A stretch of DNA of 55,915 nt from Streptococcus parasanguinis (GTDB lineage: Bacteria > Bacillota > Bacilli > Lactobacillales > Streptococcaceae): the NCBI GenBank assembly GCA_018365265.1, contig JAGZKI010000006.1, forward strand, positions 1 through 55,915, in the 5' to 3' direction. Below, piece by piece: positions 7,605 through 16,673 of this stretch. The notes below the pieces were generated by a model. That model searched no databases, was not told the origin of the DNA, and worked only from the letters and a program-made list of their open reading frames with translations. The position numbers were made by a program, and so were the translations under genes. How positions within the stretch are numbered: the first letter of the stretch is position 1; every line of letters begins with the position of its first letter.

Positions 7605-8963
7605 TTATTGATCCTCTCTCTTTGAAATACTTGAGAATTTATTGTATTCCTTTTGGAATATTAATTCGACTGTCCCACGCGCACCTGAACGGTTTTTCTC
7701 GATAATCACTTCAACCGTATTATTGGGCATTCCATCTTCTTCCTCTTCACCAGCTCGATCATAATAATCATCACGGTACAAGAAAGCAACAATATCCGCA
7801 TCCTGCTCAATCGATCCAGATTCACGAATATCAGAAAGAACAGGACGTTTGTCTTGGCGCTGTTCCACACCACGTGATAGCTGACTCAAAGCAATAACGG
7901 GAACTTTTAGTTCCTTCGCCAAAATCTTTAACTGACGAGAAATTTCTGAAACTTCCTGTTGACGGTTTTCTCTTCCAGTCCCTGTAATCAGCTGCAGGTA
8001 GTCAATCAGAATAAGACCAAGATTCCCTGTTTCCTGCGCCAATTTTCTTGCTCTCGAACGAATCTCAGTGATCCGAATTCCTGGGGTATCATCGATGTAA
8101 ATACTCGCATTGGCCAAATTTCCTTGAGCAATGGCATATTTCCGCCACTCTTCATCCGTCAATTGACCTGTACGAATCGAATGGGATTCAATCAAGCCTT
8201 CAGCTGCTAACATCCGGTCAACCAAACTTTCAGCACCCATTTCTAATGAGAAAATAGCCACTGTCTTATCCAACTTTGTCCCGATATTTTGAGCAATATT
8301 TAGAGCAAAGGCTGTTTTCCCTACTGCAGGACGAGCCGCTAAAATAATCAACTCTTCCTCATGTAGCCCTGTCGTCATATGGTCCAAATCGCGATAGCCT
8401 GTCGCAATACCCGTAATATCAGAGGTTTGAAGAGAGCGGGCTTCCAAGCTACCAAAATTTATATTCAAGATGTCTCGAATATTTTTAAATCCACTACGAT
8501 TTGCGTTTTCACTAACATCAATCAGAGCTTTTTCAGCACCCGCAATGATTTCATCTGAAGGACTTGCACCATCATAAGCTTGATTAATACTTTCCGTTAA
8601 TCGAGAGATCAATCGACGTAAAACAGCTTTTTCGGCAACAATCTTCGCGTAATACTCTGCGTTAGCTGAAGTTGGTACCGAATTAATGACTTCTACCAAA
8701 TAGGAGAGACCGCCAATATTTTGGAGATCCCCCTGACTATCTAAAATATTTCGAACAGTCGTCGCATCAATCGCATCCCCGCGGTCAGCTAGATCGATCA
8801 TGGCTTTAAAAATCAAACGGTGCGAGTACTTAAAGAAATCGCCAGGCTCGATATATTCACGAACAAAGACCAATTTCCCCTCATCAATAAAGATGGCTCC
8901 CAACACTGATTGCTCCGCTTGGATATCCTGAGGTTGTGTTCGTAATTCCTCTATCTCAGCCAT
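7605..8963 (-). CDS. dnaB: Replicative DNA helicase
   Basis: This encodes the 452-residue hexameric replicative helicase (named DnaC in Bacillus subtilis) that unwinds DNA at the fork. The N-terminal primase-interacting helical domain covers about residues 15-150. The RecA-like C-terminal domain has Walker A around 207-214 (ARPAVGKTAF), the SLEMGAESLVDR element and the Walker B region LILIDYLQLI. Length is normal. It lies 25 bp after rplI in a translation-replication cluster with gdpP and veg. Confidence 0.97.
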   Translation of the reverse strand: MAEIEELRTQPQDIQAEQSVLGAIFIDEGKLVFVREYIEPGDFFKYSHRLIFKAMIDLADRGDAIDATTVRNILDSQGDLQNIGGLSYLVEVINSVPTSANAEYYAKIVAEKAVLRRLISRLTESINQAYDGASPSDEIIAGAEKALIDVSENANRSGFKNIRDILNINFGSLEARSLQTSDITGIATGYRDLDHMTTGLHEEELIILAARPAVGKTAFALNIAQNIGTKLDKTVAIFSLEMGAESLVDRMLAAEGLIESHSIRTGQLTDEEWRKYAIAQGNLANASIYIDDTPGIRITEIRSRARKLAQETGNLGLILIDYLQLITGTGRENRQQEVSEISRQLKILAKELKVPVIALSQLSRGVEQRQDKRPVLSDIRESGSIEQDADIVAFLYRDDYYDRAGEEEEDGMPNNTVEVIIEKNRSGARGTVELIFQKEYNKFSSISKREDQ

Positions 8964-8988
8964 AAAAAAACCTTTCTATCGATCGTGT

Positions 8989-9441
8989 TTACCCTTCGTT
9001 TACACGAATATTAATCACACCTGTAACATCTTGATAAATTTTTACAGGGACGTCAATCAAACCTGTTGAACGAATTGGAGAGGAAACTTGGATATGACGT
9101 TTATCAATCTTAATGCCAAATTGTTTCTCAAGTTCTTCTGCAATCTTTTTATTGGTAATAGAGCCGAAAGTACGGCCATCTGGCCCAATTTTTTCCGTGA
9201 ATTGAACAACAGTTGCTTCTTCTTCTAATTTTGCTTTAATCTTTTGCGCTTCTGCTAACAATTCAGCATGCGCTTTTTCTTCTGACTTTTGCTTTCCACG
9301 AAGTTCACCGATTGCTTGGGCATTGGCTTCTTTCGCAAGATTTTTCTTGATCAAAAAGTTTTGTGCATAACCAGTAGGCACTTCTTTAATTTCGCCTTTT
9401 TTACCTTTACCTTTTACATCCGCTAAGAAAATAACTTTCAT
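8989..9441 (-). CDS. rplI: 50S ribosomal protein L9
   Basis: This encodes the 150-residue ribosomal protein L9. The N-terminal domain MKVIFLADVKGKGKKGEIK is diagnostic; a long connecting helix and a C-terminal RNA-binding domain follow. The start codon overlaps the end of gdpP by 4 bp, and its AAGGAGA ribosome site lies within gdpP, indicating coupled translation. The gdpP-rplI-dnaB order is common in streptococci. Confidence 0.97.
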   Translation of the reverse strand: MKVIFLADVKGKGKKGEIKEVPTGYAQNFLIKKNLAKEANAQAIGELRGKQKSEEKAHAELLAEAQKIKAKLEEEATVVQFTEKIGPDGRTFGSITNKKIAEELEKQFGIKIDKRHIQVSSPIRSTGLIDVPVKIYQDVTGVINIRVNEG

Positions 9442-11417
9442 TCTACATTCTCCTTTTCAATAGTTACTTCGTTTTCAATAGTCTCAATCAGTTGTTGACG
9501 AATACTCATCAAATCTTGACCCTCAATTTGAGAGGCTGCCGAGTTGAAATGACCTCCTCCGCCAAGCTGTTCCATGATACGCTGTACATTGACTTTGCTT
9601 CGACTTCGTGCAGAAATCGAGACAGTCCCACTTTGATTACAAGCAATGACAAAGGTTGCTTCCACCTCAGACATGGCCAGCATACTATCAGCTGCTTTAC
9701 TAATAGTTACTGAATCATAGGCTTTAGTCGTATTGGCACAAGCTACGATGATATGTGGCAAAATCTTTTCACCAGTCAAGATCAGTTCGTTCACTTCGCG
9801 GTACTCATCAAACTGAATCGCAGAGATCTCCTGGATGGTTACACTATCACTACCTCTTGAACGAAGGTAACTCGCCACATCAAAGGTCCGACTCGTAACA
9901 CGTGCGGAGAAGTTCTTAGTATCTAGCATAATCCCAGCCATCAAGACACTAGCTTGAATCTTCGTTAACCGATTTTTCTTCGACTTCTGGAACTGAATAA
10001 GTTCACTAACCAATTCGCTCGCACTACTTGCTCCACTTTCAATATAGGTGATCAGAACATTTTCAGGGAAATCATCATCCCGACGGTGATGGTCAATGAC
10101 AATAATCTGTTGAAATTCCTGATAAAACTCTTTTGAAAGAGTCAAGGCTGTCTTAGAATGGTCAACCATAATTAACAAAGAGCGATCCGTCACCATTTGC
10201 ATGGCTTCCTCTAGGGGAAGGATTTTCGTCACCTGCTCTTTTTCTAGTTTCGCAATTGCTCTTGAAATATCACTAGCCATTGCATGTGGGTCATAGACCA
10301 CATAAGAGGAAGCCAAAATATTGCTAGAGAAAAACTGCATTCCCACAGACGCTCCTAAAGCGTCCATATCCAAGTTTCTATGCCCAACAATGAAAACTTG
10401 ATCAACGGATTTAATCTTATCCGAAACAGCTGTCATCATAGCGCGTGTGCGAGTCCGAGTCCGCTTCACAGCCGAAGCTGTTCCACCACCAAAGAAAATA
10501 GGGTTTTTCTGTTCATCATTTTCTTTGACAACCGCTTGATCCCCACCACGAACTTCCGCAAGGTTTAGGTTCAAGAGAGCCACTTTACCAATCTCATCAT
10601 GCTCCCCGTCACCATACGAGAATCCCATACTTAAGGTAATAGGTAGCTCACGATTTTTAGCTTCTTCACGGAATTGATCGATGACAGAAAATTTTGATTC
10701 CATCAACTGTTCTAAGACCGTGTAGTCTGTAAACAAATAGAAACGATCCATCCCCACACGTCTGTAAAACATATGGTAATGAGCTGTAAACTCTTCTACA
10801 AAGTTGGCAATAAAACTATTGATATTGCTAATATCAGAGTCTGAAATGACATCTTCTAGATCATCATAGTTATCAACAGAAATAATACCGATAACGGGAC
10901 GAGTTGTCACCAATCCCACAGTTGCTTCATACTCACTTGAAACATCAAAAAAGTAAACAACACTAGACGTCTGATCAAAGTAAACAGAATATTTCTTATC
11001 GGCTACAGTGACATAATGACCTTTATCCTCAAACAGAGTATTGAGTAACTTTTTCAAGGATTCAACATCAAAGTCTCCATCATCTGTTGAAAAAATCAAT
11101 TCAGCATAAGGGTTGAACCACTCTACTTCATTTGATTCTTCATTAATCTTGATAACTCCAACAGGCATTTTATCAAGGAGGGATGCTAATCCGCTTTCTG
11201 CCTGATGGTTAACATATTGTATTTGTTCTAATTCATCTAACTCTGAAATTTGTAACTGGTATTCAAATAAAGCAATCAATCCAGCTAAGACTAAAAAAAT
11301 TGCAATGAGAGTTACATAGCCTTTGCCAAAGATTCTTAAAAAAATTGCTAAAATTGCAAATGAAATAAAACCAATTAACACATAATGGATGAACGATAAA
11401 CGAAATTTTTTCATCAT
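9438..11417 (-). CDS. gdpP: Cyclic-di-AMP phosphodiesterase GdpP
   Basis: This encodes a 659-residue membrane phosphodiesterase that hydrolyses c-di-AMP to pApA (Pde1 in streptococci). Two N-terminal membrane helices (about residues 10-50) precede a degenerate PAS domain, a degenerate GGDEF domain (about 170-300) and the catalytic DHH-DHHA1 module. Within it are GHRNLDMDALGAS (near 346), the DHH motif in IDHHRRDD, and the C-terminal GGGGHFNSAAS (near 620). It starts with two adjacent ATG codons (11417, 11414) after AGAAGAGG. It is the first gene of the gdpP-rplI-dnaB-veg series, behind a 194-bp gap. Confidence 0.95.
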   Translation of the reverse strand: MMKKFRLSFIHYVLIGFISFAILAIFLRIFGKGYVTLIAIFLVLAGLIALFEYQLQISELDELEQIQYVNHQAESGLASLLDKMPVGVIKINEESNEVEWFNPYAELIFSTDDGDFDVESLKKLLNTLFEDKGHYVTVADKKYSVYFDQTSSVVYFFDVSSEYEATVGLVTTRPVIGIISVDNYDDLEDVISDSDISNINSFIANFVEEFTAHYHMFYRRVGMDRFYLFTDYTVLEQLMESKFSVIDQFREEAKNRELPITLSMGFSYGDGEHDEIGKVALLNLNLAEVRGGDQAVVKENDEQKNPIFFGGGTASAVKRTRTRTRAMMTAVSDKIKSVDQVFIVGHRNLDMDALGASVGMQFFSSNILASSYVVYDPHAMASDISRAIAKLEKEQVTKILPLEEAMQMVTDRSLLIMVDHSKTALTLSKEFYQEFQQIIVIDHHRRDDDFPENVLITYIESGASSASELVSELIQFQKSKKNRLTKIQASVLMAGIMLDTKNFSARVTSRTFDVASYLRSRGSDSVTIQEISAIQFDEYREVNELILTGEKILPHIIVACANTTKAYDSVTISKAADSMLAMSEVEATFVIACNQSGTVSISARSRSKVNVQRIMEQLGGGGHFNSAASQIEGQDLMSIRQQLIETIENEVTIEKENVE

Positions 11418-11534
11418 AAACCTCTTCTCGGAATTATACCATAAATAGAGGTAAAAAGCGAGGTTTCTCTCTATATTACAGAGAAGATCGACCTGTAAAA
11501 GCTCTTCCTCGGCTTCACTACTTTGTAAACAAGG

Positions 11535-11550
11535 TTTACAACTGTGTAAA
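11535..11550. repeat. Recurrent palindrome TTTACA-N4-TGTAAA, copy 1
   Basis: TTTACA-ACTG-TGTAAA lies between the mnmG terminator and gdpP. It overlaps another perfect palindrome at 11523-11541 (TTGTAAAC-AAG-GTTTACAA). Function is unknown. Confidence 0.6.
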
Positions 11551-11569
11551 TAGTAACAACAGATTTCAA

Positions 11570-11603
11570 TCCATAAAATTGAGGCTGAAACATCATCTCA
11601 GCC
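11570..11603 (-). terminator. Terminator of mnmG
   Basis: On the minus strand GGCTGA (11598-11603) pairs with TCAGCC (11583-11588), followed by a T-rich stretch (ATTTTAT). It starts 9 bp after the mnmG stop. Confidence 0.65.
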
Positions 11604-11611
11604 CCATTTGA

Positions 11612-13522
11612 TCAGTGGTTTGCTTTGTTTTTGGAGATACTACGAGATTTACCTTCCAAGTAAACCATTAAAATAGAGATATCCGCTGGATTGACACCTG
11701 AGATACGACTTGCTTGACCAATCGTTTCTGGATTAATTAATTTAAATTTTTGACGCGCTTCGGTTGCAATAGAGTCAATATCATCCCAGTCAATATTCGC
11801 AGGAATTCGTTTTTCTTCCATACGCTTCATTTTTTCGACTTGGTCCATTGCTTTTGAGATATAGCCTTCGTATTTAATTTCAGTTTCAATCAATTCAATG
11901 ATTTTATCATCCAGTTCTTCAGCTGCAGGACCGATAAATTCTACCACATCTTGGTAAGAGACTTCTGGTCGTCTCAAGAATTCTTTAGCAGTGACAGCAT
12001 CTGTCAATGGTTTAAAGCCCATTGCAGCAACCTTCTCATTGGTTTCCTTTACAGGCTTTAACTTAATGCTATCCAAACGCTTCATCTCGTTTTCAAACTG
12101 ATACTTCTTGGTTTCGAAACGTTGCCAACGTTCATCATCTACCAATCCAATTGCTCGTCCCATTTCTGTCAAGCGCATATCTGCATTATCATGACGCAAA
12201 ATCAAACGGTATTCTGCACGACTTGTTAACAAACGATACGGTTCGATCGTTCCCTTTGTTACCAAGTCATCGATCATAACCCCAATATAGCCATCACTAC
12301 GTTTCAAAATGAGTTCTGGTTTTCCTTGGATTTTTAGAGCAGCATTGATCCCTGCAATAATCCCTTGACCAGCGGCCTCCTCATAACCAGACGTTCCGTT
12401 GGTTTGGCCAGCTGTAAAGAGACCTGAAATTTTCTTGGTTTCCAAAGTTGCGCGCAATTGATGAGGCAAAACCATATCATACTCAATCGCATAACCCGTT
12501 CGCATCATTTCAGCCTTCTCAAGTCCCTTAATAGAATGAACGAGATCCCGCTGAACATCTTCTGGTAAACTCGTTGACAGTCCCTGAACATAGACTTCTT
12601 CTGTATTTCGTCCCTCTGGTTCTAAGAATAGTTGATGACGCTCTTTGTCTGCAAAACGGACAATTTTATCCTCAATGGACGGACAATAGCGAGGACCCAC
12701 TCCCTTTACAACCCCTGTAAACATAGGGGCCCGGTGTAAATTATTCTGAATAATTTCATGGCTATACCCATTCGTATAAGTCAACCAACAAGGAACCTGA
12801 TCCTTTACATAATCTTCATCACGCGATGTATAAGAAAAATGATTTGGAGCTTCATCTCCAGGTTGAATTTCCGTTTCGTCATAGTTAATTGACGACGCCT
12901 TTACACGAGGTGGTGTCCCTGTTTTGAAACGTCCAATTTCTAATCCTAGCTGTTTGAGATTATCGGCTAAATTGATAGAAGCTAGACTATGATTAGGCCC
13001 TGACGAATACTTGAGATCTCCAATGATAATTTCTCCGCGTAAAGCTGTCCCAGTAGTGACAATAACAGCCTTTGCCCCATACTCTTGGTGAGTCGCAGTC
13101 CTTACACCAACAACCTTACCATTCTCCACCAAAATCTCATCAATCATGGTTTGGCGAAGAGTTAAATTTTCTTGGTTTTCAACCGTTTTCCGCATTTCTT
13201 TTGAGTAAAGTTCTTTGTCTGCTTGAGCCCGAAGTGCACGAACTGCAGGACCTTTACCAGTATTGAGCATTTTCATTTGGATGTAGGTCTTATCGATGTT
13301 CTTCGCCATTTCTCCACCGAGGGCATCGACTTCACGCACGACAATCCCCTTAGCAGAACCACCAATAGAGGGATTACAAGGCATAAAAGCCAGCATTTCA
13401 ATGTTAATAGTCGCAAGTAAGACCTTACACCCCATACGGCTAGCAGCTAGAGAAGCTTCTACTCCCGCATGCCCCGCACCGATTACAATGATATCGTATT
13501 CTTCAATAAAATTATATGTCAT
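11612..13522 (-). CDS. mnmG: tRNA uridine-34 carboxymethylaminomethyl synthase subunit MnmG
   Basis: This encodes a 636-residue FAD-dependent enzyme (formerly GidA). With MnmE it adds carboxymethylaminomethyl at C5 of the wobble uridine in several tRNAs. The FAD-binding motif GAGHAGVEASLAASRMG is at about residues 16-32, with the conserved GPRYCPSIEDK further on and the C-terminal MnmE-binding helical domain. Length is normal. The ATG at 13522 has AGGAG upstream, which begins within the end of the Nudix gene 8 bp away, so the two are co-transcribed. mnmA, which acts on the same wobble uridine, lies 1 kb upstream in the same direction. Confidence 0.97.
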   Translation of the reverse strand: MTYNFIEEYDIIVIGAGHAGVEASLAASRMGCKVLLATINIEMLAFMPCNPSIGGSAKGIVVREVDALGGEMAKNIDKTYIQMKMLNTGKGPAVRALRAQADKELYSKEMRKTVENQENLTLRQTMIDEILVENGKVVGVRTATHQEYGAKAVIVTTGTALRGEIIIGDLKYSSGPNHSLASINLADNLKQLGLEIGRFKTGTPPRVKASSINYDETEIQPGDEAPNHFSYTSRDEDYVKDQVPCWLTYTNGYSHEIIQNNLHRAPMFTGVVKGVGPRYCPSIEDKIVRFADKERHQLFLEPEGRNTEEVYVQGLSTSLPEDVQRDLVHSIKGLEKAEMMRTGYAIEYDMVLPHQLRATLETKKISGLFTAGQTNGTSGYEEAAGQGIIAGINAALKIQGKPELILKRSDGYIGVMIDDLVTKGTIEPYRLLTSRAEYRLILRHDNADMRLTEMGRAIGLVDDERWQRFETKKYQFENEMKRLDSIKLKPVKETNEKVAAMGFKPLTDAVTAKEFLRRPEVSYQDVVEFIGPAAEELDDKIIELIETEIKYEGYISKAMDQVEKMKRMEEKRIPANIDWDDIDSIATEARQKFKLINPETIGQASRISGVNPADISILMVYLEGKSRSISKNKANH

Positions 13523-13530
13523 TTTTTCTC

Positions 13531-13986
13531 CTATTTCTCAAGATGGATGTGTCGTAATTTTCCGTCCCATTCTGGTAGGGATGATTTTAAAAAGGCTGGT
13601 TTCAGGTCAACAGTGTGTAAATCATCTAAAGCAATCCAACGGCAAGGTAATTGCTTTGTATCTTCCTGCATGACCAAAGGTGCATCTTCTAGCAAGTCCA
13701 CCAAATAATGAAATTCAATGTTATGGTAGTGGATTCCAGCTTGTTCAAAGTGATTTTCAACCACGAAAGCTAACGGACCTGCTGTAGATGTGACACCAAG
13801 TTCCTCTTTGACTTCCCGAACTACAGCATCCTCTGTAGTTTCATTGACTTGAATAGCACCTCCGATTGTATAACAGCCGTCCTCATCTTCTATGACGAAC
13901 AAGCGATTATCTTTTACAATCAAAGCAGTCGCCCTCACACCAAAAACAGTAGAACCTATTTTCGTTCGAAAATCCTGTTGCCTCAT
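13531..13986 (-). CDS. Nudix hydrolase
   Basis: This encodes a 151-residue Nudix-fold pyrophosphohydrolase. The Nudix box is complete at about residues 53-75: G-x5-E-x7-R-E-V-x-E-E-L-G-V within GAIQVNETTEDAVVREVKEE. The likely start is the ATG at 13986 (MRQQDFRTK) with AAAGGAAG upstream; the longer open frame to 14058 has no ribosome site and runs through the promoter leader. It has its own promoter at 14095-14122. The substrate is not predictable from sequence; housecleaning of nucleotide derivatives is typical for the family. Confidence 0.88.
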   Translation of the reverse strand: MRQQDFRTKIGSTVFGVRATALIVKDNRLFVIEDEDGCYTIGGAIQVNETTEDAVVREVKEELGVTSTAGPLAFVVENHFEQAGIHYHNIEFHYLVDLLEDAPLVMQEDTKQLPCRWIALDDLHTVDLKPAFLKSSLPEWDGKLRHIHLEK

Positions 13987-14094
13987 TTTACTTCCTTTCG
14001 AAATTACACAAAAATAGTCAAAACTCTGAGAAGTGCAGGACAAAAAAGCCTGCAACATCCATGAGCTTTGACCATCATTTCTATTGCTTTTATC

Positions 14095-14122
14095 ATTGTA
14101 GCAAATTGAGAAAATTTGTCAA
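14095..14122 (-). promoter_or_regulatory. Promoter of the Nudix-mnmG transcript
   Basis: On the minus strand a consensus TTGACA (14117-14122) and TACAAT (14095-14100) are 16 bp apart. The leader that follows contains a TGCAGG/CCTGCA hairpin around 14035-14055. Confidence 0.75.
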
Positions 14123-14132
14123 TTTAAATATA

Positions 14133-14555
14133 CTAAGACTGACGGATTGCTTCAAAAACTCCTTTGTCAATCTCAACTGGATCAGAGAATGCATCTAGAA
14201 CAATCCCTCTCACTGGAAACTTTCCTATCCTTTCTGCAGTAAATAAACAGTCCGTAAAAGGTAATTGCAGCCAAGAAAAACGATCGTAATAATCTTTAGG
14301 AATATCCTGTTCCGTCAAGAAACAAGGATAAAAGTAGTCGTCTCCCTTTCGTAGAATATCCGGTTTTAGACGAATACCTTCTTGTTCGTCACTCCCATCC
14401 ATTAAAGAAGCATTAAAGGGAACCCAAACTTTAGATTTCTTCAATTCCTTGAACAAAGCTTCAATTGACTCCGTCGTTTTTTCCCTCAAATATTGTTTCT
14501 TATAATCAGAGATAGTCTTTGTGTTCTCTATTTTTTTCTTAAAGAACTGAAACAC
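14133..14555 (-). CDS. SseB-like conserved protein
   Basis: This encodes a 140-residue soluble protein resembling the SseB N-terminal domain family: a helical N-terminus, then the segment VWVPFNASLMDG, and later LQLPFTDCLFTAER and the C-terminal IVLDAFSDPVEIDKGVFEAI. It begins with GTG at 14555, chosen because a strong AGGAGG lies 7 nt upstream. It follows mnmA by 21 bp on the same strand and is probably co-transcribed. Function is unknown, and the family label is moderately sure. Confidence 0.6.
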   Translation of the reverse strand: MFQFFKKKIENTKTISDYKKQYLREKTTESIEALFKELKKSKVWVPFNASLMDGSDEQEGIRLKPDILRKGDDYFYPCFLTEQDIPKDYYDRFSWLQLPFTDCLFTAERIGKFPVRGIVLDAFSDPVEIDKGVFEAIRQS

Positions 14556-14576
14556 TTTCGTTCCTCCTAGAAAATT

Positions 14577-15698
14577 CTAAATATACTGACAAACTTTTCC
14601 ATCCCGATAAGCATTGTCAATCAAGCCACCGCCTAGACACTCTTCACCGTCGTAAAAAACAACAGCTTGTCCTGGTGTAATGGCTCGTTGAGGTTCTGCA
14701 AAAACCACTTCTGCCTTGTCACCTTTAACGTGTACAGTTACCTTAGAATCTGGTTGACGATAGCGGAACTTAGCTGTACACTCTAATGTAAACTCTTCTG
14801 GCATATCTCGTGTAAAGTGAACTTGACTAGCCTGTAAACTTGTTGACATCAATGCTTCATGGTAGAAGCCTTGACCGACATAAAGAATATTTTGACTGAG
14901 GTCTTTCCCAACTACAAACCATGGAGCATTGTCTCCACCTTGTTGGCCACCAATTCCAAGTCCACCCCGTTGACCGATTGTGTAATACATCAAACCAGCA
15001 TGTTCACCCATATCTCGTCCATCGATGGTCATCATTCGACCTGGTTGGGCAGGAAGGTAGTTCCCTAGAAATTCTTTGAAATTCTTTTCTCCGATAAAGC
15101 AAATTCCAGTTGAGTCTTTCTTTTTAGCTGTTGCCAATCCAGCTTCTTCAGCTAGACGGCGAACCTCAGGCTTTTCCAAATGTCCCAATGGGAACATGGT
15201 TTTTTGAAGTTGTTCTTGTGACAGTTGGCTTAAGAAATAAGTTTGATCCTTCCCGTTGTCAACGCCACGTAACATATGGACAATGCCATCCTCATCACGC
15301 GCCACACGCGCATAGTGCCCTGTCGCTACATAATCTGCACCGAGTGTCATAGCATAATCTAAAAAGGCCTTAAATTTGATTTCCTTATTACACATGACAT
15401 CCGGATTTGGTGTTCGACCAGCTCGGTATTCGGCAAGGAAATATTCAAAGACACGATCCCAGTATTCTTTCTCAAAGTTGACAGAATAGTAAGGAATGCC
15501 AATTTGGTCTGCAACCGCTGCTACATCTTTGTAATCTTCTGTAGCTGTACAGATGCCATTTTCGTCTGTGTCGTCCCAGTTTTTCATGAAGATACCGATG
15601 ACATCGTAACCCTGTTGCTTTAATAATAAAGCTGTTACAGATGAATCCACACCACCACTCATACCAACAACAACACGTGTTTTCGAGTTATCACTCAT
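14577..15698 (-). CDS. mnmA: tRNA-specific 2-thiouridylase MnmA
   Basis: This encodes a 373-residue ATP-dependent enzyme that makes 2-thiouridine at wobble position 34 of tRNA-Lys, -Glu and -Gln. The PP-loop GMSGGVDSS spans residues 12-20. The catalytic cysteine pair is Cys103 (in NPDVMCNKEIKF) and Cys200 (in STGICFIGEK). A C-terminal beta-barrel completes the normal length. The ATG at 15698 has GGGAG upstream. A leader with two direct 15-bp repeats lies upstream. Confidence 0.97.
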   Translation of the reverse strand: MSDNSKTRVVVGMSGGVDSSVTALLLKQQGYDVIGIFMKNWDDTDENGICTATEDYKDVAAVADQIGIPYYSVNFEKEYWDRVFEYFLAEYRAGRTPNPDVMCNKEIKFKAFLDYAMTLGADYVATGHYARVARDEDGIVHMLRGVDNGKDQTYFLSQLSQEQLQKTMFPLGHLEKPEVRRLAEEAGLATAKKKDSTGICFIGEKNFKEFLGNYLPAQPGRMMTIDGRDMGEHAGLMYYTIGQRGGLGIGGQQGGDNAPWFVVGKDLSQNILYVGQGFYHEALMSTSLQASQVHFTRDMPEEFTLECTAKFRYRQPDSKVTVHVKGDKAEVVFAEPQRAITPGQAVVFYDGEECLGGGLIDNAYRDGKVCQYI

Positions 15699-15724
15699 AG
15701 ATTTCTCCCATCTTTTCGTTTCTC

Positions 15725-15765
15725 ACGATTGAAGGTCGTGGTTTGCTTCAACGATTGAAGGTCGT
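15725..15765 (-). repeat. Two direct 15-bp repeats in the mnmA leader
   Basis: ACGATTGAAGGTCGT occurs at 15725-15739 and again at 15751-15765, 26 bp apart, immediately upstream of mnmA. Next to the upstream copy the minus strand can fold CTTCAA-TCG-TTGAAG. No known element was recognised. Confidence 0.55.
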
Positions 15766-15846
15766 TTTGAGCAGTTACCATTTTAACACGCTTTATATTA
15801 GAAAACAAGCATCTTACTATTCTTTTTGTTGATCAGGATCGATGGG

Positions 15847-15862
15847 TTTACAAGTCTGTAAA
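15847..15862. repeat. Recurrent palindrome TTTACA-N4-TGTAAA, copy 2
   Basis: TTTACA-AGTC-TGTAAA lies just past the terminator of the LysM gene and upstream of mnmA. Confidence 0.6.
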
Positions 15863-15863
15863 T

Positions 15864-15896
15864 TTAAAAAGAGTCCTATTCAAGAACTCTTTTTAA
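15864..15896 (-). terminator. Terminator of the first LysM gene
   Basis: A perfect 11-bp stem (15864-15874 with 15886-15896) ends in a T-rich arm in the minus direction, 7 bp beyond the stop codon. Confidence 0.8.
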
Positions 15897-15902
15897 ACGA
15901 AT

Positions 15903-16445
15903 TTAATACCAGCCATTTGCCAACCAGAAATTTTTAGCTGCTGACCATGATCCATAACGGTTGACAACATATTGATTGGCTACTTTTTCTTGGTTTGCAG
16001 GTGATAAATCACCATTCAAATAAGTGATAGTCAATTGGTAACGGCCATAATATTGGCCATTTTGTGCTGTATAGCTACCACTTGACTCTTTTTGGGCAAT
16101 CCATTCCTTAGCAGCTGCATCTTCCGCACTCAAGCCATCTGAAGCAGAGACAGTAGTTGTTGCTTGTGTAGTATCAGTTTTACTAGCAGGAGCTTGCTCC
16201 GTGGTTTTCTGCGTTGTATTTGCATCTTCAATCTCAAGAACTTGACCAACTGAGATGAGATTCACGTTACTAATCTTATTTTTCTTAGCAATCGCATCAA
16301 CCGTTGTGTTCTTCTCTTTAGCAATAGCTGATAAAGTATCACCTGATTTTACAGTATAAGAATCTGCATTCGCTACAATTGGAAGGAAAAGTCCTGCAAG
16401 TAAACTAAGTCCAATAATTCGTTTCATCATTTGTTTTTTATTCAT
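15903..16445 (-). CDS. LysM-domain secreted protein, transglycosylase-like C-terminus
   Basis: This encodes a 180-residue exported protein. A signal peptide (about residues 1-27, ending VANA) is followed by one LysM peptidoglycan-binding domain (YTVKSGDTLSAIAKEKN, about 30-73) and a Thr/Ala-rich linker. The short C-terminal domain runs EWIAQKESSGSYTAQNGQYY to the terminal GSWSAAKNFWLANGWY. This C-terminus resembles the lysozyme-like ends of streptococcal cell-wall proteins, with Glu in QKESSG as the possible catalytic acid. A paralog-like gene lies at 18884-19528. Cell-wall remodelling is likely; catalytic activity is inference. Confidence 0.82.
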   Translation of the reverse strand: MNKKQMMKRIIGLSLLAGLFLPIVANADSYTVKSGDTLSAIAKEKNTTVDAIAKKNKISNVNLISVGQVLEIEDANTTQKTTEQAPASKTDTTQATTTVSASDGLSAEDAAAKEWIAQKESSGSYTAQNGQYYGRYQLTITYLNGDLSPANQEKVANQYVVNRYGSWSAAKNFWLANGWY

Positions 16446-16571
16446 TATTATGTACTCCTTTATTGGTATACCTCTATACTACACAAGAAATATTTCATAT
16501 TTATTGAAATAATGTGTCAAATATTTCAGTCAGATGTTAGAAATACTAAAAATCCAGGATAATATAAATGC

Positions 16572-16588
16572 TTTAAGCCCCCTTTAAG
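16572..16588 (+). promoter_or_regulatory. Perfect CiaR-type box upstream of sdaAB
   Basis: TTTAAG-CCCCC-TTTAAG matches the streptococcal CiaR consensus NTTAAG-N5-WTTAAG exactly. It sits in the divergent gap between the LysM gene and sdaAB, about 50 bp upstream of the sdaAB -10. A weak -10-like TATTTC lies 10 bp downstream, the distance seen at activated CiaR promoters. Which gene or RNA it serves is unclear. Confidence 0.5.
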
Positions 16589-16635
16589 ATTTCTCAGATA
16601 TTTCGGGAAAAATAGAAGAAATCATCAGCCATATC

Positions 16636-16644
16636 TGATATAAT
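16636..16644 (+). promoter_or_regulatory. Extended -10 promoter of sdaAB
   Basis: TGATATAAT (TGn-TATAAT) is 29 bp upstream of the sdaAB start. No -35 is recognisable, as is common with extended -10 promoters. Confidence 0.65.
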
Positions 16645-16673
16645 GAAGTAAAGTGATCACAAAGGAGCAGAGC

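Noticed and set aside
12710..12730. TTTACA-N5-TGTAAA in mnmG as another copy of the recurrent palindrome
   Set aside because: It has a 5-nt spacer and lies in conserved coding sequence; it was left out of the count.
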